Assembly: GCA_963756745.1 (NCBI GenBank) | Contig: CAVWOU010000011.1 | Coordinates: forward strand, 1-64,000 | Origin: DASPWW01 sp963756745 | GTDB lineage: Bacteria > Actinomycetota > Thermoleophilia > Solirubrobacterales > 70-9 | Length of the DNA: 64,000 nt | Direction of reading: 5' to 3' | Shown: piece by piece, positions 1 through 9,752 of the stretch | Position numbering within the stretch: the first letter of the stretch is position 1 | How the letters are laid out: the number at the start of each line of letters is the position of its first letter | Program-made: the position numbers and the translations under genes | Notes under the pieces: model-generated | What the model was told of the DNA's origin: nothing | Seen by the model: only the letters and a program-made list of their open reading frames with translations | The model's database searches: none

Positions 1-1418
1 CCACGCGATCGCGGACCGCGTTGACGAAACCGGGCGGGAACCCGGGGATCAGCTCGAGCTCTTCGACTGACTTGAACCCCTGGTTTCGCTCGCGGTAGGC
101 GAGGACGCGCCCGGTCTGCGTGACGGACATTCCGAGCGAGCGCAGCTCCTCGAACGTCGCCGAGTTGAGGCTGACCGATGCACCGGGCGCGCCGGCCGCG
201 GGCTGGGCGGCAACCGCGGGCGCCGGCTCGATCGGGGTCACCGGGGAGCGCTCGATCCGCTCGACCGCCGCCCGGGCACGAGCCTCCGCCTCGCGCGCAC
301 GGCTCTCGGCATTGGAGATCCGATCCAGCATCTCCTGGAGCCGCTGCTCGCGCTCAGTCTCCTTCGCCCTCAGCTCGGCCAGCCGCTCCGCCCTAACGGC
401 GCGCGCCTCGGCCTCGACGGCCCGCGCCTCGATCTCCTCGAGACGCGCTCGGGCCTGGTCGATCGCGAGCTCGGCCCGGCGCTGCTCGTCACCGAGCCGG
501 CGCTCGCCCTCCGCAAGCTCCTTGGCGACCGCCGCGTCGGGAGCGTGGGACGGCACCCATCTGCGTCTCCGGGCCGGCATCCGCCGCGGCCGCGGCGCTC
601 TCCTGCGACGCCGCCCCGGCGCCCTCATGCGCCGCTGCTCCCGCGCCCTCCTCCGCCCGAATCCGGGCCTGCTCGATCCGCTCCTCGGCCTGGCGCTGGA
701 GCTCCTCGACCTCCTTGATGCGGCGCTCGGCCTCCGTCGCGATGCGCTGCTCCTCGGCCCGCGTGCGAGCCTCTGCCTCGCGCCGCTCCGCCGACTCGAG
801 CTGGGCCATCGCGTCACGCTCGGCCGCTTCGCGAGCGAGCTGCTCCTGGTCCGCTTCGGGCGCCGCGGGCGGCTCGGCGGGCGCGGCCGATCGTGTCACC
901 GCCCCCGTGGCCGCTCCCGCGGCTGCCCCCGCGACTGCGCCCGTGGCGGCGCTGGCTGCCGCCTGCGGCGCGCCCCCAGTCTCCTGGGGCGCCGCCGCGG
1001 CAGGCTGCCGTTCGGCCTCCGCGCGCTGCTGCTCGGCCACGGCCTGCTGGCGCTCCTGAGGCTCGCGCTGTGTCGACTCGGCCTTGCCCCGCATGACCTC
1101 CACCGGGCTTTGCTTTCGCCGCCCCCGGCCCGACGCGGCCTTCTTCTTCGCCTTCGCGTCCGCCTTCAGGCGCTTCTTCTCCTCGGCTCGCTTGCGCTTG
1201 TCCTGCTGCGCGCGCTCCTTCGCGGCTCGCTTCTGCGCCCGTTCGGCCTCCTTGCGCTGCTTGCGCTCCGCGCGCCACCGCCGGCGGCGCTCCTTCGGCG
1301 TCTCCCCGGTCAGCGGAGGGGTGCGGAGTGTGTCGGGGGCCTTGCCGGCAGCGGGTGGCTCCTCGGTCTGGGTGACCTCGGTCGGCGGCTCGGGCCTGTC
1401 GGCGCTCGACGCATTCAT
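1..1418 (-). CDS. Coiled-coil protein with C-terminal helix-hairpin-helix (ComEA-like) domain, partial, frameshifted
   Basis: Cut by the left edge. The N-terminal part (about residues 30-100) is very rich in Lys, Arg, Glu and Ala, followed by an Ala-rich linker and long heptad-like charged helices. The C-terminal part, in a shifted frame from about position 555 to the edge, ends in a helix-hairpin-helix segment with the motifs SLNSATFEELRSLGMS and SVEELELIPGFPPGFV, typical of the ComEA-type DNA-binding fold. The frame must shift by one base near 545-565 to join the two parts; both frames are open there, so a sequencing indel is likely. The start at 1418 (MNASSAD) is preferred over an upstream ATG at 1460; neither has a clear ribosome site. 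Function unknown; a DNA-binding or scaffold protein is possible. Confidence 0.55.
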
Positions 1419-1563
1419 GCAGCGTGAATCGTCGCACGCGACAGTCTGCCCTGCTGACAAGAATCATTCCGGCCACGTGCTCCGCTCGCGCTCGCTCGCA
1501 CACACATGACTGGCAGCCTTGCTCGCTCGCTCCCGCGTCCGCCGCGGCCGGGTGGTCTTCGAC

Positions 1564-2049
1564 TCAACGCCCTCGTTGTTTCAGCTCGCGCTCGACCTCG
1601 CGGCGCATGTCGCGGTCGGCGATCTCGCGCCGGCGGTCGCGGTGCTCCTTGCCCCGTGCCAGCGCGAGCTCGACCTTCGCACGCGGCCCTTTGAAGTAGA
1701 TCCTGGTCGGGATCAGCGTCAGCCCTCGACGCTGGATCCTCCCGATCAGGCGCTCGATCTCATATCGGTGCATGAGCAGCTTCCGTGGCCGCTCGGGATC
1801 GTGGTTCTGGTCGGCCGCGGGCGGGTAGGGCGGAATGTGCGCGTTTCGCAGCCACACCTCGCCGTGGTCGATCACCGCGTAGGCGTCGCCGAGCTGTGCC
1901 TTGCCCTCTCGCAGTGCCTTCACTTCGGTGCCGAGCAGCTCGATCCCGCACTCGTATGTCTCGAGCAGCTCGAACCGGTGCCGGGCCCGCCGGTTGGTCG
2001 CGACGTCGCCCGCCGCGGCCTTGCGCTTTCCCTTCCGTTTCGCGCTCAT
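1564..2049 (-). CDS. smpB: SsrA-binding protein SmpB
   Basis: The 161-residue product matches SmpB, which binds tmRNA and delivers it to stalled ribosomes for trans-translation. Visible family signatures are the N-terminal NRRARHRFELLETYECGIEL strand, GTEVKALREGKAQL, the LHN-like segment WLRNAHIPPY, and the basic C-terminal tail ending in RREVERELKQRGR. The start at 2049 (MSAKRKGKRK) is chosen because an upstream in-frame ATG would read through the intergenic repeat. It is the last gene of the ftsE-ftsX-ctp-rnr-smpB block, 69 bp after rnr; RNase R, its neighbour, works with SmpB-tmRNA in degrading faulty mRNA. No tmRNA gene is seen nearby. Confidence 0.95.
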   Translation of the reverse strand: MSAKRKGKRKAAAGDVATNRRARHRFELLETYECGIELLGTEVKALREGKAQLGDAYAVIDHGEVWLRNAHIPPYPPAADQNHDPERPRKLLMHRYEIERLIGRIQRRGLTLIPTRIYFKGPRAKVELALARGKEHRDRRREIADRDMRREVERELKQRGR

Positions 2050-2118
2050 ATCACCGGTGTTCGCGCTCGGCCCAACATCAAATTCCCCGCCCACCCCCAC
2101 CCTTGCAGAGCCTCGCGC
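2050..2118 (-). repeat. Intergenic spacer repeat family 1, copy A (rnr-smpB gap)
   Basis: On the minus strand the gap begins with the rnr stop followed by GCGCGAGGCTCTGC, continues with a G-rich core GGTGGGCGGGGAATTTGATG and ends in GGGCCGAGCGCGAACACC just before the smpB ATG. Nearly the same sequence fills the ctp-rnr gap (3916-3982) and the hom-lysA gap (36938-37010). Each copy starts at a stop codon and ends a few bases before the next start, in the same orientation. Confidence 0.8.
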
Positions 2119-3915
2119 TCACCGTCTCCCTCCGGCGCGCGCGCCGCGTCTCCCCGGTCGCGCCTCCTCGACGTCGGCCACCGGAGCGAGGTCGACCCGC
2201 CCGCGCGGGGCCTCGATCGAGTCGACCCGCACCTCGACGGGGTCGCCGAGGCGCAGCGCGCGGCCGCTGCGGCGACCAATCAGCGCGGTCTCGGTGTCGT
2301 TGAGCTCGAAGTACTCGCCGCGGAGCAACCGCGCCGGGAGGAAGCCCTCGTAGACGTCGGCCATGTCGCCGCCGAAGCGCACGAACGCGCCTGCGCCCAC
2401 GAGCCCCGACACCTCGCCCTCGAACTCGCGCTCCCAGCCCGCCTCGAACAGCTCGCGCTCGAGCAGGAACGACGCGCACACGGCGTCGGCGTCGCGCTCG
2501 ATCCGGACGGCCTCGCGCTCGCGCGCCGAGCAGTGCCACCCGGCCTCGCGCACCTGCGACGGATCGGGGGCGTCCTCGCCCTCGCCGATCGCCGTGAGCA
2601 GGCCGCGGTGGGCGACGAGGTCCGGAAACCGGCGGATCGGGGAGGTGAAGTGCGCGTACGCCGGGCTGCCGAGCCCCGCGTGGCCGAGGTTGCGCTCGCT
2701 GTAATAGGCCTGCTGGAGCGCCCGCAGCACGAGCGTCGTGTACGCCTCGCGCCCGTGGCCGCGCCGCTTCGCCTCGGTGGCGACGAGGCGGCTGGCGGCG
2801 CCGACGAGCTCTCCCGCCTCGCTCGGGCCGAATTTGTCCGGCAGCGGCGGGGTCGGGACCCCGAGCGCGTCGAGCTGCTCGACCAGGTGGGCGACGCGCT
2901 GCGGGTCAGGCTGCTCGTGGACGCGATAGAGAGTCGGGACTCGCCGGCGTTCGAGCAGCACCGCGACCTGCTCGTTGCACAGGATCATCAGATGCTCGAT
3001 CAGACGGTGCGCCTCGGTCTGGGAGACTTCGCGCGCCCCTACTACCGAGCCGCCGTCGTCGAAGTAGAACTCGGGCTCGCTCCCGGCCACGACGACCGCC
3101 GAGGGTGGGCGGCGCCCGGCGAGGGAGGCGGCGACTCCTCGGGTGAGCTCGATCTCGGCGGCGACGGGCTCGGGAGGACGCTCCCGCCCGGCGAAGATCT
3201 CGTCGAGCTGGTCGTAGTGCAGGCGCGCGTCGGAGCGGATCCGGCTGCGATAGAAGCTCGCCGCCCCGACCTCGCCGCGCCCCGATATCAAGATCTCCGC
3301 CGTCACCGTCAACCGAGGGACCCCAGGAGCGAGGCTGCATGCGTCGTTTGAGAGCTCGGGGGGCAGCATCGGCTCGACCGCGCCGGGCATGTACGTGCTG
3401 TTGGCCCGCGCGTAGGCCTCGGCCTCGAGCGCGGTGCCCGGGCGGACGTGGGCTGCGACGTCCGCGATGTGGATCCACAGCCGCACGCCGTCGCCCTCGG
3501 GCCGCGCCGACACGGCGTCGTCGAAATCGCGCGCGGTGGCGGGGTCGACTGTGAACGTCGCGAGCTCGGTGAGATCGCGGCGGGCGCCCGGGTGAGCGCT
3601 TGCGGCGCTCGCCGCCTCCGCCGCCTCGTGCTTGACCTGGTCCCGGAACTCGCGCGCGAGGCCGCGGTCGAGGAGAAGCGCCTCGAGCACGTCGCGGGCT
3701 CTCTCGGGCGACCCGAGCTCGCGAACGACGCGCGCGCCGGTGGGCCCGATCTCGGCCAGTGCCATGCGACCCTCCTCGGCGCCTCGCGATCCCTTCGCGA
3801 GCGACAGCTGGGGCCCGCGCTCGAACACGGGCTCGGCGACGGTGAATCTCCCACGGCGAGAGATCACGACCACTCTGCGCCCGTCGAACGCGCGGGCGTC
3901 CCCGCGTGGGGTCAT
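2119..3915 (-). CDS. rnr: Ribonuclease R-like RNB-domain exoribonuclease
   Basis: 598-residue 3'-5' exoribonuclease of the RNase II/R family. The RNB catalytic domain starts near residue 115 with TFTVDPATARDFDDAVS, giving the metal-binding aspartates D124, D130, D132 and D133. It continues through NDACSLAPG, HLMILCNEQVA and HFTSPIRRFPDLVAHRGL, and an S1 RNA-binding domain follows (about 500-580: FEGEVSGLVGAGAFVRF, DPVEVRVDSIE). It is shorter than E. coli RNase R, with no N-terminal helix-turn-helix and only a short OB segment, as in many actinobacterial forms. It lies between ctp and smpB; the link with SmpB-tmRNA-directed mRNA decay is well known for the family. The start at 3915 (MTPRGDAR) follows repeat copy B directly. 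Confidence 0.9.
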   Translation of the reverse strand: MTPRGDARAFDGRRVVVISRRGRFTVAEPVFERGPQLSLAKGSRGAEEGRMALAEIGPTGARVVRELGSPERARDVLEALLLDRGLAREFRDQVKHEAAEAASAASAHPGARRDLTELATFTVDPATARDFDDAVSARPEGDGVRLWIHIADVAAHVRPGTALEAEAYARANSTYMPGAVEPMLPPELSNDACSLAPGVPRLTVTAEILISGRGEVGAASFYRSRIRSDARLHYDQLDEIFAGRERPPEPVAAEIELTRGVAASLAGRRPPSAVVVAGSEPEFYFDDGGSVVGAREVSQTEAHRLIEHLMILCNEQVAVLLERRRVPTLYRVHEQPDPQRVAHLVEQLDALGVPTPPLPDKFGPSEAGELVGAASRLVATEAKRRGHGREAYTTLVLRALQQAYYSERNLGHAGLGSPAYAHFTSPIRRFPDLVAHRGLLTAIGEGEDAPDPSQVREAGWHCSAREREAVRIERDADAVCASFLLERELFEAGWEREFEGEVSGLVGAGAFVRFGGDMADVYEGFLPARLLRGEYFELNDTETALIGRRSGRALRLGDPVEVRVDSIEAPRGRVDLAPVADVEEARPGRRGARAGGRR

Positions 3916-3982
3916 CTAACTGGTGTTCGCGCTCGACACGATCAAATTCCCCGCCCACCCTCACCCTGGCAGAGCCTCGCGC
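3916..3982 (-). repeat. Intergenic spacer repeat family 1, copy B (ctp-rnr gap)
   Basis: Second copy of the 69-bp spacer. On the minus strand, GCGCGAGGCTCTGCCAGGG follows the ctp TGA stop, then the core GTGGGCGGGGAATTTGATC and the tail CGAGCGCGAACACCAG, ending four bases before the rnr ATG. It differs from copy A at only a few positions plus one small indel. Confidence 0.8.
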
Positions 3983-5170
3983 TCACTGTGGCTGCCCGCC
4001 AAGCTCCCGCCCAAGCACCTCGAGCCCGCGCCGGAGCGCCTCGTCCGGCGGCGTCCGTAGCTGGTCCTTCGCGCGCACATCCGGGCGGATCCCCTTTCCG
4101 GCGAGCGACTTGCCCTCCGAGGTCAGGTATTCGCCGACTGTGAGGTCGAGCGCGCCGCCATCCTCGAGCTCGATCACCTCCTGGAACGAGCCCTTGCCGA
4201 ACGATCTCGTCCCGACGATCGTCGCCAGCCCGCGCTCGCCGAGCGCCGAGGCGAGGATCTCGGCGGCGGAAGCCGTGTCGCGGTTGATCAGCACGACCAT
4301 CGGCCGCGGCTCGAGCGCGTCGCCGACCGCCTCGTAGTCCTGATCCGGCTGGGCGCGGCCCGCCGTCGAGACGATCACTCCGTCCTCGATGAACACGCTC
4401 GAGGTGAGCACCGCCTCGTTGAGCAATCCGCCGCCGTTACCGCGCAGGTCGAGCACCAGGCCCTCCGCGTTCTCGCCGTAGAGCCGCTCGACCTCGCTGC
4501 GGAGCTCGCCGTGCGCGCCCTCGCTGAAGCCGGAGAGCTGCACGTAGGCGACCTTACGTCCTCCGACGCGGCGCAGCTTGCCCTCCACGACGGGCACCCG
4601 CACCTCCGCTCGCTCGAGCTCGATCTCGCGGGTGTCGCCCGAGGGGGTCCGAACCTTGAGCTCCACGGTGCTCCCGGGCGGCCCCTTGATCATCCCGGTT
4701 GCGAGGTCGGCCGGCTTGCCCGCGATCGAGCGCCCGTCGACGGCGAGGATCTCGTCGCCCTCGCGGATCCCGGCGCGCTTCGCGGGAGTGTCGTCGAACA
4801 CCGTCGTTACGCGCAGCCCCCGCTTCACCTCGCGCACGCTGAGTCCGATCCCCGAGAAGCTCCCGGAGGTCGCCTGGTTGAACTGCCTCAGCTGGCCGGC
4901 GTCGAAGTAGTGGGAGAAGCGGTCGTCGTAGCGCTCGCGAAGCTCGCGCACCATCCCGCTGATTGACGCGTCCTCGAGCTCCGAGGTGTCGACCTCCTCG
5001 AAGTAGTTCTCCTCGATCACGTCGATCGCGTCGTCGCTCGCGCTTCCCTGGACGCCGATCAGGTCCGCCACGCCGTCGCCGAGCCGGTCCGTTTGCCCGC
5101 CGATCAACAGCCCGGCGGCGAGGCCGATGACCAGGCCCGCGATCAGGGCCCTGGTTGCGGCGGTGCTCAC
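3983..5170 (-). CDS. ctp: C-terminal processing peptidase (S41 family, PDZ)
   Basis: 395-residue membrane-anchored serine protease. An N-terminal transmembrane segment (about residues 8-25, ALIAGLVIGLAAGLLIGG) is followed by a PDZ domain (about 105-185, SGIGLSVREVKRG, AGIREGDEILAVDG) and the S41 catalytic domain (about 195-380). The nucleophile is the Ser of DTASAAEILA and the general base is the Lys of RSFGKGSFQ; the oxyanion-forming DLRGNGGGLL is present. Such proteases trim secreted or cell-wall proteins at their C-termini. The GTG start at 5170 overlaps the ftsX stop as GTGA, so it is translationally coupled to ftsEX, a common actinobacterial arrangement that suggests a role in cell-wall remodelling at division. 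Confidence 0.93.
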   Translation of the reverse strand: MSTAATRALIAGLVIGLAAGLLIGGQTDRLGDGVADLIGVQGSASDDAIDVIEENYFEEVDTSELEDASISGMVRELRERYDDRFSHYFDAGQLRQFNQATSGSFSGIGLSVREVKRGLRVTTVFDDTPAKRAGIREGDEILAVDGRSIAGKPADLATGMIKGPPGSTVELKVRTPSGDTREIELERAEVRVPVVEGKLRRVGGRKVAYVQLSGFSEGAHGELRSEVERLYGENAEGLVLDLRGNGGGLLNEAVLTSSVFIEDGVIVSTAGRAQPDQDYEAVGDALEPRPMVVLINRDTASAAEILASALGERGLATIVGTRSFGKGSFQEVIELEDGGALDLTVGEYLTSEGKSLAGKGIRPDVRAKDQLRTPPDEALRRGLEVLGRELGGQPQ

Positions 5171-6072
5171 ACCTGGAGGAAGCGGCGCAGCGTGATGCCG
5201 CTACCGAGCGCCGAAACCGCCATCGCGCTGGCGATCAGGATTCCGACGAGCGGCAAGAAGTCGATCGTGTGCTGAGCTGCCACCAGCGCGAAGCGGTCGG
5301 AGAGTGGGTCGACAATGGTCACCTTTCCGAGCCACAGTATGAAGACCGCGGTTGCGGCGCCGAGCAGCCCAACCACGAGGCCCTCGATGATGAACGGCCA
5401 GCGGATGAGCCAGCGGGTCGCGCCGACGAGGCTCATCACCTCGACCTCGCGCCGGCGCGCGTAAATCGAGAGGCGAATCGTATTCCCGACGAGGCCGAGC
5501 GAGGCGACGAGCAGCAGCGCGGTGATGGCCAGCAGCACGATCTTGATCGCCCCCGTGACCGCGCGGATCTTGCTCGCCTCCTCGCGGGAGTCCGCGACGT
5601 CCTCGACGAGCGGGCTGAACGGCTCGGGCTCCCCCTTCGAGTTCGGGGGCTCGAGGTCGTTGCGGATCGCCTCCATGTTGTCGGGGTCGTCCGGGTAGAC
5701 GTTGAAGGCGGCCGGGAGCGGGTTGCCGCTCGGGAGCTCCCTGAGGATGTTGTCGTCGCCGAGGTTGCCCTTGAGGATCTTCAGGCCCTCCTCCTTGGAG
5801 ACGAACTCGACCCGTTCGACATGAGGGGTCTTCTCGATCCGGCCCTCGAGGCCCTTGACCTCCTTGTCGGTCGCCTCCGGGACGCCGAAGACCTTCAGCA
5901 GGAGCTGCTCGCGTACCTCCTCGGTCTTGCCCTGGGTCGTCTGAAGCACCGGGATCAGGACCCCGAGCAGCAGCACGGTGACGACGATCGTGACGATCGC
6001 CGCGACGCTCGGCGCGGCGCTGCGGCGCAGCGCCCTGAATGCCTCCCGGATGAAGAACCCGACCCGCGACAT
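5167..6072 (-). CDS. ftsX: Cell division protein FtsX
   Basis: 301-residue permease partner of FtsE. An N-terminal cytoplasmic stretch (MSRVGFFIREAFRALRRS) precedes TM1 (about 22-43), a large extracellular domain (about 45-170) that in the family binds a peptidoglycan hydrolase, then three more TM segments (about 175-205, 222-250, 270-295). The motif RLSIYARRREVEVMSLVGAT before TM3 is diagnostic of FtsX. It starts 6 bp after ftsE and overlaps ctp by GTGA. FtsEX uses ATP to activate cell-wall hydrolases at the septum; a candidate partner is the M23 protein at 39137-40300. Confidence 0.95.
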   Translation of the reverse strand: MSRVGFFIREAFRALRRSAAPSVAAIVTIVVTVLLLGVLIPVLQTTQGKTEEVREQLLLKVFGVPEATDKEVKGLEGRIEKTPHVERVEFVSKEEGLKILKGNLGDDNILRELPSGNPLPAAFNVYPDDPDNMEAIRNDLEPPNSKGEPEPFSPLVEDVADSREEASKIRAVTGAIKIVLLAITALLLVASLGLVGNTIRLSIYARRREVEVMSLVGATRWLIRWPFIIEGLVVGLLGAATAVFILWLGKVTIVDPLSDRFALVAAQHTIDFLPLVGILIASAMAVSALGSGITLRRFLQV

Positions 6073-6078
6073 CGGCCC

Positions 6079-6921
<843 letters not shown>

Positions 6922-7084
6922 GCCGAAAGCTCTTTCTCCGGCGCCCGCCGTGATCCTGCGCCCTCCCGTCCGCAGGCAGTCGGCTTGCGCGGCCGCTTAG
7001 GGTAGCGAAGCGGCGACTGCCGGCCGCCAGTTGGGCACCGAATCCCAACATCTGCGCAGCGTGAGTCGTGGCGGTACTAGCCGC

Positions 7085-8083
7085 TCAGGTCCACTCGGGG
7101 CCGATCAGCGGCGGGTGCGAGACGATCGGCTTCAGGACGAGCGCCTCGCGGGCGCGGTCGGCGATCCCGCGCGCGGTGAGGCCGAAGTGCTCCATGCAAG
7201 CCTCGCCGGTGCCCGAGAGGCCGAACTCATCGCCCATCCCCACGGCAAAGATCGGCACCGGGTGCTCCTCCGCGGCGACCTGGCGCACGGCGTCGGCGAG
7301 GCCGCCGACAACCCGGTGCTCCTCGGCCGTGACGGCAACGCCGGTCTTCGAGATCGACTCGAGGATCGTCTCGGTGTCGATCGGCTTCACGATCGACACG
7401 TTGAGGACCTCGGCCTCCACTCCGTCCTCCTGCTCGAGCGACTCGGCGGCCTCGAGCGCGCGCCATACCATGTGCCCGCACGCGATCAGCGAGATGTCCG
7501 CGCCCTCGCGCATGACGTCGACGCCCGCGCCGAGCGTGTCGGGGATGTCCTCGTACACGATCGGCGTCGACGGGCGCCCGAACCGCATGTACATCGGCTG
7601 GTCCTTGTCGTAGGACTCGACGGTCGCTCGGTAGGCCTGGTTGTAGTCGGCCGGGACGACGACCTGCATCTTCGGCATCGCCCGCATCAGCGCGATGTCC
7701 TCGATCATCTGGTGCGAGGCGCCGTCCTCGCCGAGCGACACGCCGCCGTGGCTCGCGCCGATCCTGACCGGGAGCTCGTTGTGCGCGATCCCGAGCCGCA
7801 CCTGGTCGTAGGCGCGTCCCGCCGCGAACACGGCGAACGTCGAGCAGTAGGGCCGCTTGCCGGTGGCCGCGAGCCCGCACGCCATCGACATCATGTTCGC
7901 CTCAGCGGTGCCGACGTTGAAGAACCGCTCGGGGAACCGCTTGCCGAACTTCATCGACTGTGTGGAGACCGCGAGGTCGGCGTCGAGCGCGACGACGTCC
8001 TCGTGCTCCTCGCCGAGCTCGACGAGCGCGTCGCCGTACCCGTGGCGAGTCGCGATCGGCTCGGTCTTGGCCTCGGCGGGCAT
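7085..8083 (-). CDS. Transketolase, C-terminal (pyrimidine-binding) subunit
   Basis: 332 residues, equal to the second half of a full-length transketolase or to the C-terminal part of DXS-like enzymes. It shows the pyrimidine-binding domain (VVALDADLAVST, RFFNVGTAEANMMSMACGLA with the conserved Glu contacting thiamine diphosphate, and IGASHGGVSLGEDGASHQMI) and the transketolase C-terminal domain (about 205-320, GADISLIACGHMVWRALEAA). The ATG at 8083 overlaps the stop of the N-terminal subunit as ATGA, so the two halves are co-translated and should form the active heterodimeric pentose-phosphate enzyme. Split transketolases are known in archaea and several actinobacteria. Confidence 0.92.
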   Translation of the reverse strand: MPAEAKTEPIATRHGYGDALVELGEEHEDVVALDADLAVSTQSMKFGKRFPERFFNVGTAEANMMSMACGLAATGKRPYCSTFAVFAAGRAYDQVRLGIAHNELPVRIGASHGGVSLGEDGASHQMIEDIALMRAMPKMQVVVPADYNQAYRATVESYDKDQPMYMRFGRPSTPIVYEDIPDTLGAGVDVMREGADISLIACGHMVWRALEAAESLEQEDGVEAEVLNVSIVKPIDTETILESISKTGVAVTAEEHRVVGGLADAVRQVAAEEHPVPIFAVGMGDEFGLSGTGEACMEHFGLTARGIADRAREALVLKPIVSHPPLIGPEWT

Positions 8084-9030
8084 CAGCTCTCGTCCAGGGC
8101 CTTGGTCTGGCGCTCGAGCGTGGCCTCGAGCTCGCTCAGCGCCTCCTCGGCCTGCTCGGGGCTCGGCGGCTTGCCGTGGAACCCGAACCGGCTCTCCATC
8201 GAGGACACCCCGCGTCCCTTGCGCGTCTGGCACACGATCGCCGCGGGGCGGTCGAGCGTACGGCTGCGTTCGAGTGCGTCCACGACCTGGTTCATGTCGT
8301 GGCCGTCGATCTCCACGGCGTCCCAATCGAACGCCTCGAACTTCGCACGCACGTCGCCCGTGTCCATGACCTCCTCTGTCGTGCCGTCGGTCTGAAGGTG
8401 GTTGTAGTCGACGATCGCGGTCAGGTTGCGGACCCCGAAGTGGCTCGACGCCATCGCCGCCTCCCACGTCTCGCCCTCCTGGCAGTCGCCGTCGGAGAGC
8501 AGCCCGAACACTTGAGCCGTCGAGTCGAGCCCGTCGAGCCGCAGCGCGAGCGCGATCCCGAGGCACATCGAGAGGCCCTGGCCGAGTGAGCCCGTCGAGA
8601 CCTCGACTCCGGGGGTGCGGCGCATGTCGGGATGTCCCTGGAGGTGGGCGCCGATCTGGCGCAGGCCCATCAGGTCACGGAGCGGGAAGTAGCCGTGCTG
8701 GGCGAGCGCGGCGTACTGGATCGGTGCGGCGTGGCCCTTGCACAGAACGAAGCGGTCGCGCTCGAGCCACGTTGGATTGTCGGGATCGTGGCGTAGCACG
8801 CGGTAATAGAGAGCAGCGACGATGTCGGCCGCCGACAGCGAGCTGTCGAGGTGACCCGACTTGGCGACCGCGAGCATGCGCACGCAGTCGATCCGCAGCA
8901 CGGTCGCCCACCGTTCGAGCTCGCGGATCGTGGGCGGCGCGTCGCGCTCGGGAGCCTTGGGGGGCGGCTTGGGATCCGGTACCGGCCTCAGGTGCATCTT
9001 GACGTTGGCGAGGCTAGCAGCGGCTTCCAT
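8083..9030 (-). CDS. Transketolase, N-terminal (thiamine diphosphate-binding) subunit
   Basis: 315 residues covering the diphosphate-binding half of transketolase. Visible elements are KSGHLDSSLSAADIVAALYY, RFVLCKGHAAPIQYAALA, STGSLGQGLSMCLGIALA and the GDG-N motif SDGDCQEGETWEAAM...DYNHLQTDG that binds Mg and thiamine diphosphate. A proline-rich N-terminal extension of about 30 residues (PVPDPKPPPKAPERDAPP) is unusual. An internal Met (MHLRPVPD) is an alternative start at 8997. It is coupled by ATGA overlap with the C-terminal subunit. Role: transfer of two-carbon units in the non-oxidative pentose phosphate pathway; zwf for the oxidative branch lies at 61.8 kb. Confidence 0.92.
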   Translation of the reverse strand: MEAAASLANVKMHLRPVPDPKPPPKAPERDAPPTIRELERWATVLRIDCVRMLAVAKSGHLDSSLSAADIVAALYYRVLRHDPDNPTWLERDRFVLCKGHAAPIQYAALAQHGYFPLRDLMGLRQIGAHLQGHPDMRRTPGVEVSTGSLGQGLSMCLGIALALRLDGLDSTAQVFGLLSDGDCQEGETWEAAMASSHFGVRNLTAIVDYNHLQTDGTTEEVMDTGDVRAKFEAFDWDAVEIDGHDMNQVVDALERSRTLDRPAAIVCQTRKGRGVSSMESRFGFHGKPPSPEQAEEALSELEATLERQTKALDES

Positions 9031-9115
9031 GGGTCGAGCGTATGCGGCTTGGAGGACAGAACTCGCCCGGCGATTTCGCCGAGCGAGCGGGATTTCGACC
9101 TGCTAAGCAGGGTAG

Positions 9116-9752
9116 GTGCGAAGTCCGGAAGCACGGCGCATGTGGGTGTTCGCGGTGCCGGTCGTCGCGGCCGTCGTCGCGGCTGCCGCCGTCGTCCTGA
9201 TCTCGGGTGGCGAGGAGGGAGGCGAGGAGGCTGCCGATGTGGCTCCGGCGCCGCGCGCCGGAGCTCCCAGCGCCGCTCGACGGCAAGGACCCGGCGGGCG
9301 GCGACGGCGCGGCCGCCGGCGAGAACGCCGAGAAACAGGTTGTCCGCGCGGCGCGGGAGTACCTCGAGGGGATCGACGCGCGCGACGGCAAGCGCGTGTG
9401 CGCGGTGCTGGCGCCTGGCGCAATCCAGAGCCTCGATCTGCCGCGCGAGCGCGCCGGTTGCGAGACCTCGCTCGACGCGTCGATCGGGTACCGCGACCCG
9501 CGCGGCTTCCCGGTCTTCGACCGCGCCCGGGTGGAGTCGATAGAGGACGTCACCGTCGGCGCGGGCGAGGCCCGGATGACTGTCACGGTGGTGACGCGCT
9601 TCGCGGACCGCGACCAGCCCTCGATTGAGGACGATCTGATCTACCTGGTCGAGATCGACGGCGAGTGGAAGGTGGTGAAGCCCAGCGCCACCCTGTACCG
9701 CGCGGTGGGCAAGCCCGAGGCGCCGCCCCAGGCGCTGGCGCCGCCCGGCTAG
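9116..9752 (+). CDS. Membrane-anchored NTF2-like protein, frameshifted
   Basis: The N-terminal frame gives an anchor or signal segment (WVFAVPVVAAVVAAAAVVLI), then a Gly/Glu/Ala-rich linker. The rest, in a frame one base away starting near 9260-9290, reads AEKQVVRAAREYLEGIDARD...CAVLAPGAI...and ends in an NTF2/SnoaL-like beta sheet (MTVTVVTRFADRD, DLIYLVEIDGEWKVVKPS). Joined, it is about 210 residues, resembling small secreted proteins frequent in Solirubrobacterales. The one-base shift in a GC-rich stretch is probably a sequencing indel. Start is the GTG at 9116, or the ATG at 9140 just before the hydrophobic stretch. Its stop overlaps the stop of the convergent mau-like operon. Function unknown. 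Confidence 0.6.

Noticed and set aside
120..1427. Long plus-strand open frame of 435 codons
   Set aside because: It mirrors the GC-rich coiled-coil gene on the other strand; its Leu/Arg/Ser-only composition is that of an antisense shadow.
1461..1563. tmRNA gene next to smpB
   Set aside because: No tRNA-Ala-like ends or tag peptide frame are visible in the gap.
1519..3351. Plus-strand open frame of 610 codons over smpB and rnr
   Set aside because: The minus strand encodes clear SmpB and RNase R; the plus frame is a shadow without any family motif.
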